6,758 nt of DNA from DATIJJ01 sp035478795 (GTDB lineage: Bacteria > Pseudomonadota > Gammaproteobacteria > DSM-16500): assembly GCA_035478795.1 (NCBI GenBank), contig DATIJJ010000104.1, positions 1 through 6,758 on the forward strand. The letters are read 5' to 3'. Below the pieces are notes generated by a model, which saw only the letters and a list, made by a program, of their open reading frames with translations, had not been told where the DNA came from and searched no databases. Every line of letters begins with the position of its first letter. Positions within the stretch are counted from its first letter, which is position 1. Positions 1 to 6,654 of this stretch are shown here, piece by piece. Both the position numbers and the translations under genes were made by a program.

Positions 1-594
1 TGGATTTTCTTCAGGTGGAATATAGCCGTACAATGCCGCAAGCGATGGATTACCCGCCGCCTTGCACGCCTCTATATCAATCGCAGAATCTCCAACGTAT
101 AAACAATTTTCCGGTGCTTGCTGTAACAATTTGCAAGCATGCAGTAAGGGTTCCGGATGCGGTTTGCGATTAGGCAGAGAATCTCCGCTGATGACGCAAA
201 CGGCACGCTGATCGAGTTTTAAATGGGTGATAAGTGGATCGGTATAACAAGCCGGTTTATTCGTGACAATACCCCACGGCATCCTGTGTTGATCGAGAAA
301 ATCAAGTGTTTGTTCTATCCCTGGAAAAAAATGCGTGGTGCTTAAAAAATACTGTTGATAAAAATGAAGTAAACGTTCACTCAGTGCTGAATAACGCGGA
401 TCATCTGGCAATACATTCATTCCCAGTTTTAATAATCCCGCTGAACCACTGCCCGCTGCCGGGCGAATCGTTTCAAGGGGCAGGGGAGGGAGCGCTTCTT
501 CTTCCAGCAGATGATTTAATGCACGACCGAGATCCGTTGCGGTATCAAGCAACGTCCCATCCAGATCAAATAAAACCGCTTTGATGGCATTCAT
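1..594 (-). CDS. HAD-IA phosphatase, Gph/MupP type (3' end cut off by window edge)
   Basis: The open frame gives 198 residues with no stop before the window edge. Relatives are about 220-250 residues, so roughly 25-50 C-terminal residues are missing. All HAD motifs are visible: DLDGT at 10-14 (D10 nucleophile, D12 acid/base), T111 in VTNKP, K144 in RKPHPEP, and GDSAID at 168-173 with acidic D169 and D173. Residues of about 18-90 form the helical cap. Such enzymes are soluble, Mg-dependent phosphomonoesterases. Automatic annotation would say phosphoglycolate phosphatase (Gph). However, the position directly after ubiG and the tail YGYIPPEENP resemble Pseudomonas MupP, the N-acetylmuramate-6-phosphate phosphatase of cell-wall recycling, whereas SGDSLP is Gph-like. 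Substrate is therefore open. The start ATG (594-592) overlaps the ubiG stop as ATGA and has no Shine-Dalgarno sequence, so translation is probably coupled to ubiG. Confidence 0.93.
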   Translation of the reverse strand, partial: MNAIKAVLFDLDGTLLDTATDLGRALNHLLEEEALPPLPLETIRPAAGSGSAGLLKLGMNVLPDDPRYSALSERLLHFYQQYFLSTTHFFPGIEQTLDFLDQHRMPWGIVTNKPACYTDPLITHLKLDQRAVCVISGDSLPNRKPHPEPLLHACKLLQQAPENCLYVGDSAIDIEACKAAGNPSLAALYGYIPPEENP

Positions 595-1295
595 TTTTTC
601 ATATGCACAAGATAGTTAACCGAAATATCATCACTCAGAAAATAACGTTTACTGAACGGATGATAACCCAAACCCACCATCTCAACCAGCGATAGTCCGG
701 CCTTTCGCGCCCATGCATCGAGTTCCGCCGGTCGGATAAATTTCGCAAAATCATGGGTATTTTTGGGGATCAATCGTAAAAAATATTCGGCTCCCAAAAT
801 GGCAAACACATACGATTTGATATTGCGGTTTAATGTGGAGAAAAAAACATCACCGCCGGGTTTCACCAGCGTGGCACACGCTTGAATCACAGAAGCCGGA
901 TCCGGCACATGTTCCAGCATTTCAAGACAGGTGACCCTGTCGTATTGTTCAGGCCCTGCCAATGCCATGTCTTCCGCGCTGATCAATCGATAATCAATCT
1001 GAAGACCACTCTGGTGCTGATGGAGTTTTGCGACGTTCAAGGCAGGCTCACTGAGATCGATGGCAGTGACGATTGCGCCTTTTTCAGCCATACTTTCCGA
1101 TAAAATCCCGCCACCACACCCCACATCCAGCACGGTTTTACCCAAAAGAGGCGCTTTTTTGTCGATAAAATCAAGGCGCAATGGATTGATTTCATGCAGC
1201 GCCTTAAAATCGCCTTCCTTGTCCCACCAATGTGCAGCCGATGTACTGAATTTGGCGATTTCAACCGGATCCATATTGGAATCTGTTTTTCTCAT
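591..1295 (-). CDS. ubiG: Ubiquinone biosynthesis O-methyltransferase UbiG
   Basis: UbiG is the SAM-dependent enzyme that makes both O-methylations of ubiquinone synthesis (a polyprenyl-catechol intermediate and demethylubiquinol) at the inner face of the cytoplasmic membrane. The 234-residue protein has the normal family length. It shows the N-terminal block IAKF...WWDKEGDFKALHEINPLR (about 13-40), SAM motif I VLDVGCGGG at 55-63, acidic D80 after strand 2, motif II with CLEMLEHVPDP at 123-133, and KPGGDVFFSTLNRN near 145-158. The amphipathic stretch around 162-189 matches the segment that binds membrane lipid in E. coli UbiG. Tandem ATGs lie at 1298-1296 and 1295-1293. I chose the second because AAGAG (1307-1303) sits 7 bases from it but only 4 from the first. 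The frame stays open upstream to 1487, but that part crosses the divergent gene and lacks homology. It is the first gene of the ubiG-phosphatase pair. Confidence 0.97.
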   Translation of the reverse strand: MRKTDSNMDPVEIAKFSTSAAHWWDKEGDFKALHEINPLRLDFIDKKAPLLGKTVLDVGCGGGILSESMAEKGAIVTAIDLSEPALNVAKLHQHQSGLQIDYRLISAEDMALAGPEQYDRVTCLEMLEHVPDPASVIQACATLVKPGGDVFFSTLNRNIKSYVFAILGAEYFLRLIPKNTHDFAKFIRPAELDAWARKAGLSLVEMVGLGYHPFSKRYFLSDDISVNYLVHMKK

Positions 1296-1302
1296 CATAC
1301 AG

Positions 1303-1307
1303 CTCTT
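1303..1307 (-). promoter_or_regulatory. Ribosome binding site deciding the ubiG start
   Basis: AAGAG on the minus strand is the only purine-rich Shine-Dalgarno-like element before the tandem ATGATG. Its spacing of 7 bases to the second ATG is better than the 4 bases to the first. The resulting proteins differ by one methionine only. Confidence 0.5.
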
Positions 1308-1334
1308 GTTGTTTGAACCCGTTCTGTTTATCAT
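1306..1334 (+). promoter_or_regulatory. Putative sigma-70 promoter of the small secreted protein gene
   Basis: A weak -35 box TTGTTG (1306-1311) is followed after exactly 17 bases by TATCAT (1329-1334), which matches five of six bases of the -10 consensus. Transcription would begin near 1341, giving a leader of about 34 bases. The -10 box lies on the same bases as the opposing ubiG -10 (1330-1335), so the two promoters would compete. Just downstream, ATACC-AACC-GGTAT (1333-1346) is a short dyad that could be an operator, but this is speculative. Confidence 0.35.
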
Positions 1335-1338
1335 ACCA
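1330..1338 (-). promoter_or_regulatory. Putative extended -10 promoter of ubiG
   Basis: Read on the minus strand this is TGGTATGAT, an extended -10 element (TGn followed by TATGAT, five of six bases matching TATAAT). No good -35 box lies 16-18 bases upstream, which is tolerable for an extended -10. The upstream stretch is an A-tract (eight As, 1354-1361 in plus coordinates). Initiation near 1323 would leave a leader of about 25-30 bases. This is prediction from sequence pattern only. Confidence 0.4.
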
Positions 1339-1363
1339 ACCGGTATTAATCTATTTTTTTTAA

Positions 1364-1368
1364 AAGGA
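1364..1368 (+). promoter_or_regulatory. Ribosome binding site of the small secreted protein gene
   Basis: AAGGA sits 6 bases before the ATG at 1375, which is near-ideal spacing. It selects this start over the in-frame upstream ATGs from 1060 onwards, which lie antisense within ubiG. Confidence 0.8.
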
Positions 1369-1374
1369 ATTGCT

Positions 1375-1590
1375 ATGAAAATGAAATTATTGACGATTGG
1401 ACTCCTCAGCGCGGCTCTGGCTGCAACAACGGTATTTGCTGATAATACTGGCGCATCCACGCAGGGCAATGCACCGACAATGAACAATCAGCAACAGGCT
1501 GCCAACGCACCCATGGATGCAAACAATGCAGCCACCGCGCCTGCCATGCCACAGACCGACAACAAAAATGGCCAGACGTCAGCGCAATAA
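1375..1590 (+). CDS. Small secreted N/Q/A/T-rich protein of unknown function
   Basis: I do not recognise a family. The 71-residue product begins with a classic Sec signal peptide: lysines at 2 and 4, a hydrophobic core from about 5 to 20, and a VFA motif with likely cleavage after A22. There is no lipobox cysteine, so the 49-residue mature part should be released to the periplasm or outside. That part contains 11 Ala, 9 Asn, 7 Gln, 6 Thr, 4 Pro, 3 Met, 3 Gly, 3 Asp, 2 Ser and 1 Lys. It has no Leu, Ile, Val, Phe, Tyr, Trp, Cys, His, Arg or Glu, so it should be disordered. The methionines (mature positions 14, 25, 36) are spaced exactly 11 apart, each near a proline, suggesting a worn repeat. 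The start is fixed by AAGGA at 1364-1368 and by the signal peptide. The gene stands alone between a divergent promoter region and a strong terminator, which suggests a monocistronic, possibly well-expressed transcript. Confidence 0.85.
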   Translation: MKMKLLTIGLLSAALAATTVFADNTGASTQGNAPTMNNQQQAANAPMDANNAATAPAMPQTDNKNGQTSAQ

Positions 1591-1608
1591 CCGATTGATG
1601 TGTTCGAT

Positions 1609-1637
1609 AAAAACCCTGCGTTTGCGGGGTTTTTTTT
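1609..1637 (+). terminator. Rho-independent terminator after the small protein gene
   Basis: The arms AAACCCTGC (1611-1619) and GCGGGGTTT (1624-1632) pair over 9 bases with one T-G wobble around the loop GTTT. The stem can extend by two A-T pairs into 1609-1610 and 1633-1634. A run of eight Ts (1630-1637) follows. It lies 18 bases after the small gene's stop and ends 24 bases before the pepN start, so it separates the two genes. An A-run on the left arm gives weak capacity in the opposite direction as well. Confidence 0.9.
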
Positions 1638-1638
1638 G

Positions 1639-1644
1639 TATAAA
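1639..1644 (+). promoter_or_regulatory. Possible -10 box for pepN directly after the terminator
   Basis: TATAAA matches five of six bases of the -10 consensus, but no acceptable -35 box lies 16-18 bases upstream, since that position falls inside the terminator stem. Initiation would fall near 1651, at or inside the presumed Shine-Dalgarno sequence. The resulting message would therefore be almost leaderless. This is a weak call. Confidence 0.2.
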
Positions 1645-1645
1645 T

Positions 1646-1651
1646 GGGGAG
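1646..1651 (+). promoter_or_regulatory. Ribosome binding site deciding the pepN start
   Basis: GGGGAG lies 10 bases before the ATG at 1662. The in-frame ATG at 1644 overlaps this element and is preceded only by the terminator T-run, so 1662 is the better start. The protein then begins MGTPKTVY, in line with the short N-terminus of E. coli PepN. Confidence 0.6.
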
Positions 1652-1661
1652 TCGTGATTGT

Positions 1662-4280
1662 ATGGGCACACCGAAAACCGTGTATTTGAAGGATTATCGC
1701 GTTCCGGATTATCTCATCGAAAAAGTGGATCTGGCATTTGATCTGGAAGAAGCTTTTACGACCGTCAAATCAACACTCGCCATACATCGAAACAAATCAG
1801 CTGCGTCCCCTCATCACAATCTGGAATTGATGGGTGAACACCTTGAATTAAGATCCATTCGGCTGGATGGAAAATCGCTCTCGAAAGACGCTTATACTGT
1901 CACTGATCACACACTGGTGATTTTTTCTGTGCCCGAGCATTTTATATTAGAAATTGAAACGCGCATCAAGCCACAGGAAAATACCAGTCTGACCGGACTT
2001 TATAAAGCCGGTGGAAAATTTTCCACGCAATGTGAAGCGGAAGGATTTCGCCGCATCACTTATTTTCTCGATCGCCCGGATGTCATGGCAAAATACACCA
2101 CCCAAATCAGGGCAGATGAAAAAAAATATCCGGTTTTATTATCGAATGGCAATTTAATTGCCTCCGGAAAGCTCGACAATGGCAGGCATTTTGCCACCTG
2201 GGAAGATCCCTTCAATAAACCGAGTTATTTATTTGCATTGGTCGCAGGCGATCTCGAATGTATGGAAGATTTTTTTGTGACAAAAAGTAACCGTCGCGTG
2301 ACGTTACGTATTTTTGTCGAAAAAGGCAATCTGGATCAATGCGCGCATGCGATGCAGGCGGTTAAAAAAGCCATGCGCTGGGATGAAGAAAAATTCGGGC
2401 GCGAATACGATCTGGATATTTATATGCTGGTCGCCGTCAGCGATTTTAATATGGGCGCGATGGAAAACAAGGGTCTAAACATTTTCAACACAAAATATAT
2501 TCTGGCGAAACCGGAAACGGCAACGGACCTCGATTTTGTGCATGTCGAATCGGTGATTGCGCATGAATATTTTCATAACTGGACGGGCAATCGTATTACC
2601 TGCCGTGACTGGTTTCAGTTAAGTTTAAAAGAAGGATTGACGATTTTTCGGGATACCTCATTTACAGAAGACACCACATCAAAAGCCGTCGCGCGTATTC
2701 AACATGTCAATGCACTGCGCAGCACACAATTTCCGGAAGATGCAGGGCCGCTTGCACATCCCGTGCGACCAGATTGCTACATCGAAATTAATAATTTTTA
2801 CACGACAACGATTTATGAAAAAGGGTCTGAAGTCATTCGAATGATTCAGACATTGATCGGGCATGATGCTTTTCGTCGTGGCATGGATGTGTATTTTGAA
2901 CGATTCGATGGACAGGCTGTTACGATCGAAGATTTTGTGAAAGCGCACGAAGATGCATCAGGAATGGATCTCACACAATTTCGTTTATGGTACAGTCAGT
3001 CAGGCACACCGGAGCTTGATATTCACAGTGAATATGATTCGGCTCGCAAAAACTATACATTACACATCAAACAAACCTGCCCAAAAACACCCGGGCAACC
3101 GGATAAAAAACCGATGCATATTCCGGTTGTCACCGGATTGCTGGATCAATCAGGCAAGGAACTGACAGAAAAATTGTTACAAGTGCGAGAGTGTGAAAAT
3201 CATTTTCATTTTGAAAAAATTCCATCACAACCCATTCCATCGCTGCTTCGAAATTTTTCCGCACCCGTGAAAGTCAAATATGATTATTCGGATGCGGATC
3301 TCATGTTGTTATTCAGGCATGATACGGATCCATTTAATCGCTGGGAAGCAGGGCAGATTTATGCACTCAATTTGATTTTACGGCTCATCAAGGATTACCA
3401 ACAACAAAAACCACTTCATGTCTCCAATGACATCATCGATGCCTGGCAGGACATCATTTTAAGTTTGCAACAGGATAAATGGGCGTTATCCGAAATGTTG
3501 ACACTGCCTTCTGAAAAATACATTGCAGAGCATCTGGATGTGATTGATGTGGACGCGATTCATGCGGCGCGGGAATGTGTGCTGCAACATATTGCGCATC
3601 AGATGAAAGATATTTTTAAGAAACAGTATCTCGCGCTTCACACAAACAAACCGTACGAATTTAACATGAAAGCAGTAGGGGATCGTGCCTTAAAAAATAC
3701 CTGTCTGTATTATTTGATGATGCTGCCGGATGCGGATATACATGAAAAAATGGGTATGCAGCAATTTTCAAACGCACTGACAAATAATATGACAGACACC
3801 ATGGCAGCACTTCGCGCCCTGACGAATGTGGAATCCCGCTTTCGCATGCAAGCCTTGTCCGATTTTTATCATCAATGGAAAACAAATGCGCTCGTTGTTG
3901 ATAAATGGTTTGCGTTGCAGGCGAGTTCGAAATTGCCGGACACCTTGCAGCAGGTTAAGGATTTATTGCATCACGAAGCATTCGACATTAAAAATCCCAA
4001 TAAAGTGTATGCGCTCATCGGTGCCTTTGGTCAGAATGCCATTCATTTTCATGCCAAAAATGGCGAAGGCTATCAATTGCTGGCGGATGTCGTTTTACAA
4101 TTGAATACACTGAATCCCCAGATTGCAGCGCGCATGATTAAACCCTTTACTGACTGGAAACGTTATGATGCATCCAGACAAAAAATGATGCGGGAAAAAC
4201 TGGAATTATTTTTGAATAATAAAAACCTGTCGCCGGATTTATTTGAACTGGTGACAAAAAGTCTTCAGGAGAAACCATGA
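1662..4280 (+). CDS. pepN: Aminopeptidase N (M1 family zinc metallopeptidase)
   Basis: PepN is the main cytosolic aminopeptidase of gammaproteobacteria. It strips N-terminal residues from peptides in late protein turnover and nutrient peptide use. The protein has 872 residues, against 870 in E. coli, and aligns throughout. An N-terminal beta domain (about 1-197) carries QCEAEGF with E125, the equivalent of substrate-binding E121. The thermolysin-like domain (about 198-448) holds GAMEN at 265-269 and the zinc site HEYFH (H301, E302, H305) with E324 in LKEGL. Y385 in YEKG is the transition-state tyrosine. A small beta domain (about 449-550) and a long helical C-terminal domain follow. All catalytic residues are intact. 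The start at 1662 is chosen over 1644 because of GGGGAG at 1646-1651. The stop overlaps the fumC start as ATGA, so the two are translationally coupled. A terminator directly upstream makes the promoter position unclear. Confidence 0.98.
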   Translation: MGTPKTVYLKDYRVPDYLIEKVDLAFDLEEAFTTVKSTLAIHRNKSAASPHHNLELMGEHLELRSIRLDGKSLSKDAYTVTDHTLVIFSVPEHFILEIETRIKPQENTSLTGLYKAGGKFSTQCEAEGFRRITYFLDRPDVMAKYTTQIRADEKKYPVLLSNGNLIASGKLDNGRHFATWEDPFNKPSYLFALVAGDLECMEDFFVTKSNRRVTLRIFVEKGNLDQCAHAMQAVKKAMRWDEEKFGREYDLDIYMLVAVSDFNMGAMENKGLNIFNTKYILAKPETATDLDFVHVESVIAHEYFHNWTGNRITCRDWFQLSLKEGLTIFRDTSFTEDTTSKAVARIQHVNALRSTQFPEDAGPLAHPVRPDCYIEINNFYTTTIYEKGSEVIRMIQTLIGHDAFRRGMDVYFERFDGQAVTIEDFVKAHEDASGMDLTQFRLWYSQSGTPELDIHSEYDSARKNYTLHIKQTCPKTPGQPDKKPMHIPVVTGLLDQSGKELTEKLLQVRECENHFHFEKIPSQPIPSLLRNFSAPVKVKYDYSDADLMLLFRHDTDPFNRWEAGQIYALNLILRLIKDYQQQKPLHVSNDIIDAWQDIILSLQQDKWALSEMLTLPSEKYIAEHLDVIDVDAIHAARECVLQHIAHQMKDIFKKQYLALHTNKPYEFNMKAVGDRALKNTCLYYLMMLPDADIHEKMGMQQFSNALTNNMTDTMAALRALTNVESRFRMQALSDFYHQWKTNALVVDKWFALQASSKLPDTLQQVKDLLHHEAFDIKNPNKVYALIGAFGQNAIHFHAKNGEGYQLLADVVLQLNTLNPQIAARMIKPFTDWKRYDASRQKMMREKLELFLNNKNLSPDLFELVTKSLQEKP

Positions 4281-5671
4281 CCACTCACTCAAAAAATACA
4301 CGTGTTGAATCAGACAGCATGGGTACGATTAATGTGCCGAATGATGTTTATTGGGGTGCGCAGACCGAACGGTCTTTACATCATTTTGCAATTGGTAATG
4401 ATCTCATGCCACGTGAACTCATCCGTGCTTTTGCCATTTTGAAAAAAGCAGCGGCCATGACCAATCATGAACTTGGTCTTTTACCAGATGATAAAATGAA
4501 ACTGATTATTGCTGCCTGTGATGAAATTATTACTGGCAAACTGGCGGATCAATTTCCCTTAAAAGTCTGGCAGACGGGGAGCGGTACGCAGACGAACATG
4601 AATGTGAATGAAGTGATTTCCAATCGCGCGATTGAAATGGCGGGCGGAACACTCGGCAGCAAAAAACCGGTTCATCCGAATGATGATGTTAATCGCTCGC
4701 AATCGTCAAATGATACCTTTCCAACGGCCATGCACATTGCTGCAACGGAATCCATTATCCACCGATTGATTCCATCGATAAAAGAACTGGTTAAAGCGCT
4801 ACTTGAAAAACAACATGCTTTCGCCAACATTGTGAAAGTAGGGCGCACGCATTTGCAGGATGCGGTTCCCTTGACATTGGGACAGGAATTTTCAGGCTAT
4901 GTCGCACAATTGAATGCGGCATTAAAAAATATTGAAGCGACGTTACCTGGACTCTATGAACTGGCATTGGGCGGAACGGCTGTGGGGACCGGCATTAATG
5001 CGCATCCGGAATTTGGCAAAAAATCTGCGGAAAAAATTGCGCGTCTCACTGAATTGCCGTTTATCACCGCACCCAATAAATTTGCAGCACTGGCCGCTCA
5101 TGATGCGCTGGTTTTTTCAAGCGGCGCATTGAAGACGCTTGCGTGTGCTCTCATGAAAATCGCCAATGACATTCGCTGGCTGGGATCCGGCCCGCGTTGT
5201 GGTCTGGGGGAGCTGATTCTCCCTGAAAATGAACCGGGTTCCTCCATCATGCCGGGGAAAGTGAATCCGACACAATGTGAAGCACTCACCATGGTTTGCG
5301 TGCAGGTGATGGGTAATGATACAGCGATTACGATTGCGGGATCACAAGGCAATTTTGAATTGAATGTTTTCAAGCCTGTCATGATTTATAATTTTCTACA
5401 TTCGGTATCCATTTTGTCTGATTCGATGAATATGTTCACAACATTTATGGTGAAAACATTGGCGGCAGATGAACGGCGCATTCGTGAATTTGTCGAAAAT
5501 TCATTGATGCTCGTGACTGCACTCACACCCAAAATCGGTTACGATAAATCAGCAGCGATTGCGCATAAGGCCTTTCATGAAAATTTAAGTTTGCTCGAAG
5601 CGAGTCTTGCATTAGGTCATTTGACCGAAGAAGAATTTCGCAACATTGTGCGTCCTGACACGATGGTCTGA
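4277..5671 (+). CDS. fumC: Class II fumarate hydratase (fumarase C)
   Basis: FumC interconverts fumarate and L-malate in the TCA cycle. It is the iron-independent, oxygen-stable homotetrameric cytosolic fumarase. The 464-residue length is typical. Visible blocks include DSMGTINVP and YWGAQTERS near the start, QTGSGTQTNMNVNEV (about 99-113), HPNDDVNRSQSSND (133-146), GRTHLQDA (189-196) with catalytic-site H192, APNKF (265-269), and the superfamily signature GSSIMPGKVN at 321-330. S322 there corresponds to the catalytic serine S318 of E. coli. The C-terminal SLMLVTALTPKIGYDKSA stretch (409-426) is also class II. FumC-type TGSGTQ and GYDKAA blocks favour fumarase over aspartase or argininosuccinate lyase. 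AGGAG (4267-4271), 5 bases before the ATG, supports the start, which overlaps the pepN stop by 4 bases. Its place between a peptidase and an amino-acid deaminase fits amino-acid carbon feeding the TCA cycle. Confidence 0.98.
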   Translation: MTTHSKNTRVESDSMGTINVPNDVYWGAQTERSLHHFAIGNDLMPRELIRAFAILKKAAAMTNHELGLLPDDKMKLIIAACDEIITGKLADQFPLKVWQTGSGTQTNMNVNEVISNRAIEMAGGTLGSKKPVHPNDDVNRSQSSNDTFPTAMHIAATESIIHRLIPSIKELVKALLEKQHAFANIVKVGRTHLQDAVPLTLGQEFSGYVAQLNAALKNIEATLPGLYELALGGTAVGTGINAHPEFGKKSAEKIARLTELPFITAPNKFAALAAHDALVFSSGALKTLACALMKIANDIRWLGSGPRCGLGELILPENEPGSSIMPGKVNPTQCEALTMVCVQVMGNDTAITIAGSQGNFELNVFKPVMIYNFLHSVSILSDSMNMFTTFMVKTLAADERRIREFVENSLMLVTALTPKIGYDKSAAIAHKAFHENLSLLEASLALGHLTEEEFRNIVRPDTMV

Positions 5672-5687
5672 CAACAAGGACAGGATA

Positions 5688-6632
5688 ATGACTTATCACG
5701 AGAAAATAACGGATGTTTATCAGCGAATTTCGCCCTATATCAAAAAAACGCCGCTTTTGATGTCATCCCATTTCAGTCAAAAAACAGGTAGCACTGTTTT
5801 TTTTAAATGCGAAAATTTGCAATATACCCACGCCTTCAAGGTACGTGGTGCATTCAGTAAAATAACAAACATGCCGGATAAAAATAAAACTATCATCACG
5901 GCTTCTGCAGGTAACCATGGATTGGCTGTCGCCTATGCAGCGAAACAGTTTGGCATGCGAGCCATTGTGGTGTTGCCGGAATTTGTGCCGCCTTATCGTG
6001 CAGAGATGATACGGGCACAAGGTGCAGAAGTCATTTTATATGGACAGACCATGGATGATTTGAATGCCAAAGTGGCGGAGTACACAAAAAATCCTGATGT
6101 TGTTTATATTCATCCGTTTGATGATGGAGACGTAATTGCAGGACAGGCGACGATCGCGTATGAAATTTTAAATGACGTGCCGGATATGGATGTCATTGTT
6201 GCGCCCATCGGTGGCGGCGGGTTGATTTCCGGCATTGCCCAATATGCAAAATCGTTTAATCCGGTTATTCGCGTTTATGGATCTGAAACGCTCGGTGCGG
6301 ATGCCATGGCAAAAAGTCTGGCAGCAGGCAAAATTGTGGCATTATCCAAAGTGACATCCATTGCCATCAGTCTGGGTGCGACGAAAGTAGCAGAACGCAC
6401 ATTTGAAATCGTTAAAAAATATGTCGATCGTGTCTTGACTGTCAGCGATGAAGACGCCGTTCGTGAATTGCGAGCTATTTTGGCGGACGATAAATTGTTT
6501 GTCGAGCCGGCATCTTCCTGCGCCTTGTCTGCAGTGATGTCCGGCAATCTTCCTGATTTAAAAGGAAAAAAAATAGCAGTGGTATTGAGTGGCGGGAATA
6601 TTTCGCTGGAGCAGTTAAAAGGGTTTTTGTGA
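5688..6632 (+). CDS. PLP-dependent threonine/serine dehydratase-like protein (fold type II)
   Basis: This is a 314-residue member of the tryptophan-synthase-beta-like PLP family. The most likely reaction is deamination of L-Thr to 2-oxobutyrate or L-Ser to pyruvate in the cytosol. Visible elements are KCENLQ then THAFKVRGA, with K51 as the PLP Schiff-base lysine; SAGNHG at 73-78, holding the cofactor ring; HPFDDGDVIAGQ (142-153); the phosphate-binding tetraglycine GGGG at 175-178; FVEPASS (271-277); and SGGN at 301-304. No C-terminal ACT-like regulatory domain is present, so it is not the long allosteric IlvA and resembles the short catabolic TdcB/serine-racemase group. Serine racemase or threo-3-hydroxyaspartate dehydratase cannot be excluded. 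AAGGA (5676-5680), 7 bases before the ATG at 5688, fixes the start; the in-frame ATG at 5646 lies inside fumC. It follows fumC after 16 bases, probably in the same operon. Confidence 0.93.
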   Translation: MTYHEKITDVYQRISPYIKKTPLLMSSHFSQKTGSTVFFKCENLQYTHAFKVRGAFSKITNMPDKNKTIITASAGNHGLAVAYAAKQFGMRAIVVLPEFVPPYRAEMIRAQGAEVILYGQTMDDLNAKVAEYTKNPDVVYIHPFDDGDVIAGQATIAYEILNDVPDMDVIVAPIGGGGLISGIAQYAKSFNPVIRVYGSETLGADAMAKSLAAGKIVALSKVTSIAISLGATKVAERTFEIVKKYVDRVLTVSDEDAVRELRAILADDKLFVEPASSCALSAVMSGNLPDLKGKKIAVVLSGGNISLEQLKGFL

Positions 6633-6654
6633 GCCCGGCGCATGCACAATAAGC

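Noticed and set aside
306..584. Plus-strand 92-residue open frame at the left end.
   Set aside because: It is antisense to the phosphatase, whose HAD motifs are intact. No ribosome binding site or recognisable domain is present.
1060..1374. Upstream extension of the small secreted protein frame (176 residues in all).
   Set aside because: It runs antisense through conserved ubiG sequence. The signal peptide and the AAGGA ribosome binding site place the true start at 1375.
1296..1487. Upstream extension of the ubiG frame to an ATG at 1487.
   Set aside because: The extra residues cross the divergent gene and its promoter region and match nothing in UbiG. A ribosome binding site and normal family length support 1295 (or 1298).
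1406..1669. Minus-strand 87-residue frame opposite the small secreted protein.
   Set aside because: It would start upstream of the terminator on the wrong strand and has no ribosome binding site. The plus-strand gene has all signals.
5098..5382. Minus-strand 94-residue frame inside fumC.
   Set aside because: It overlaps the conserved catalytic signature region of fumC, so the open frame is a by-product of that codon use.
5646..5687. Earlier in-frame ATG for the dehydratase (adds 14 residues).
   Set aside because: It lies within the fumC coding end and has no Shine-Dalgarno sequence, while AAGGA is well placed for 5688.
6275..6649. Minus-strand 124-residue frame at the end of the dehydratase gene.
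   Set aside because: It lies antisense to conserved dehydratase sequence and shows no motif or start signal.
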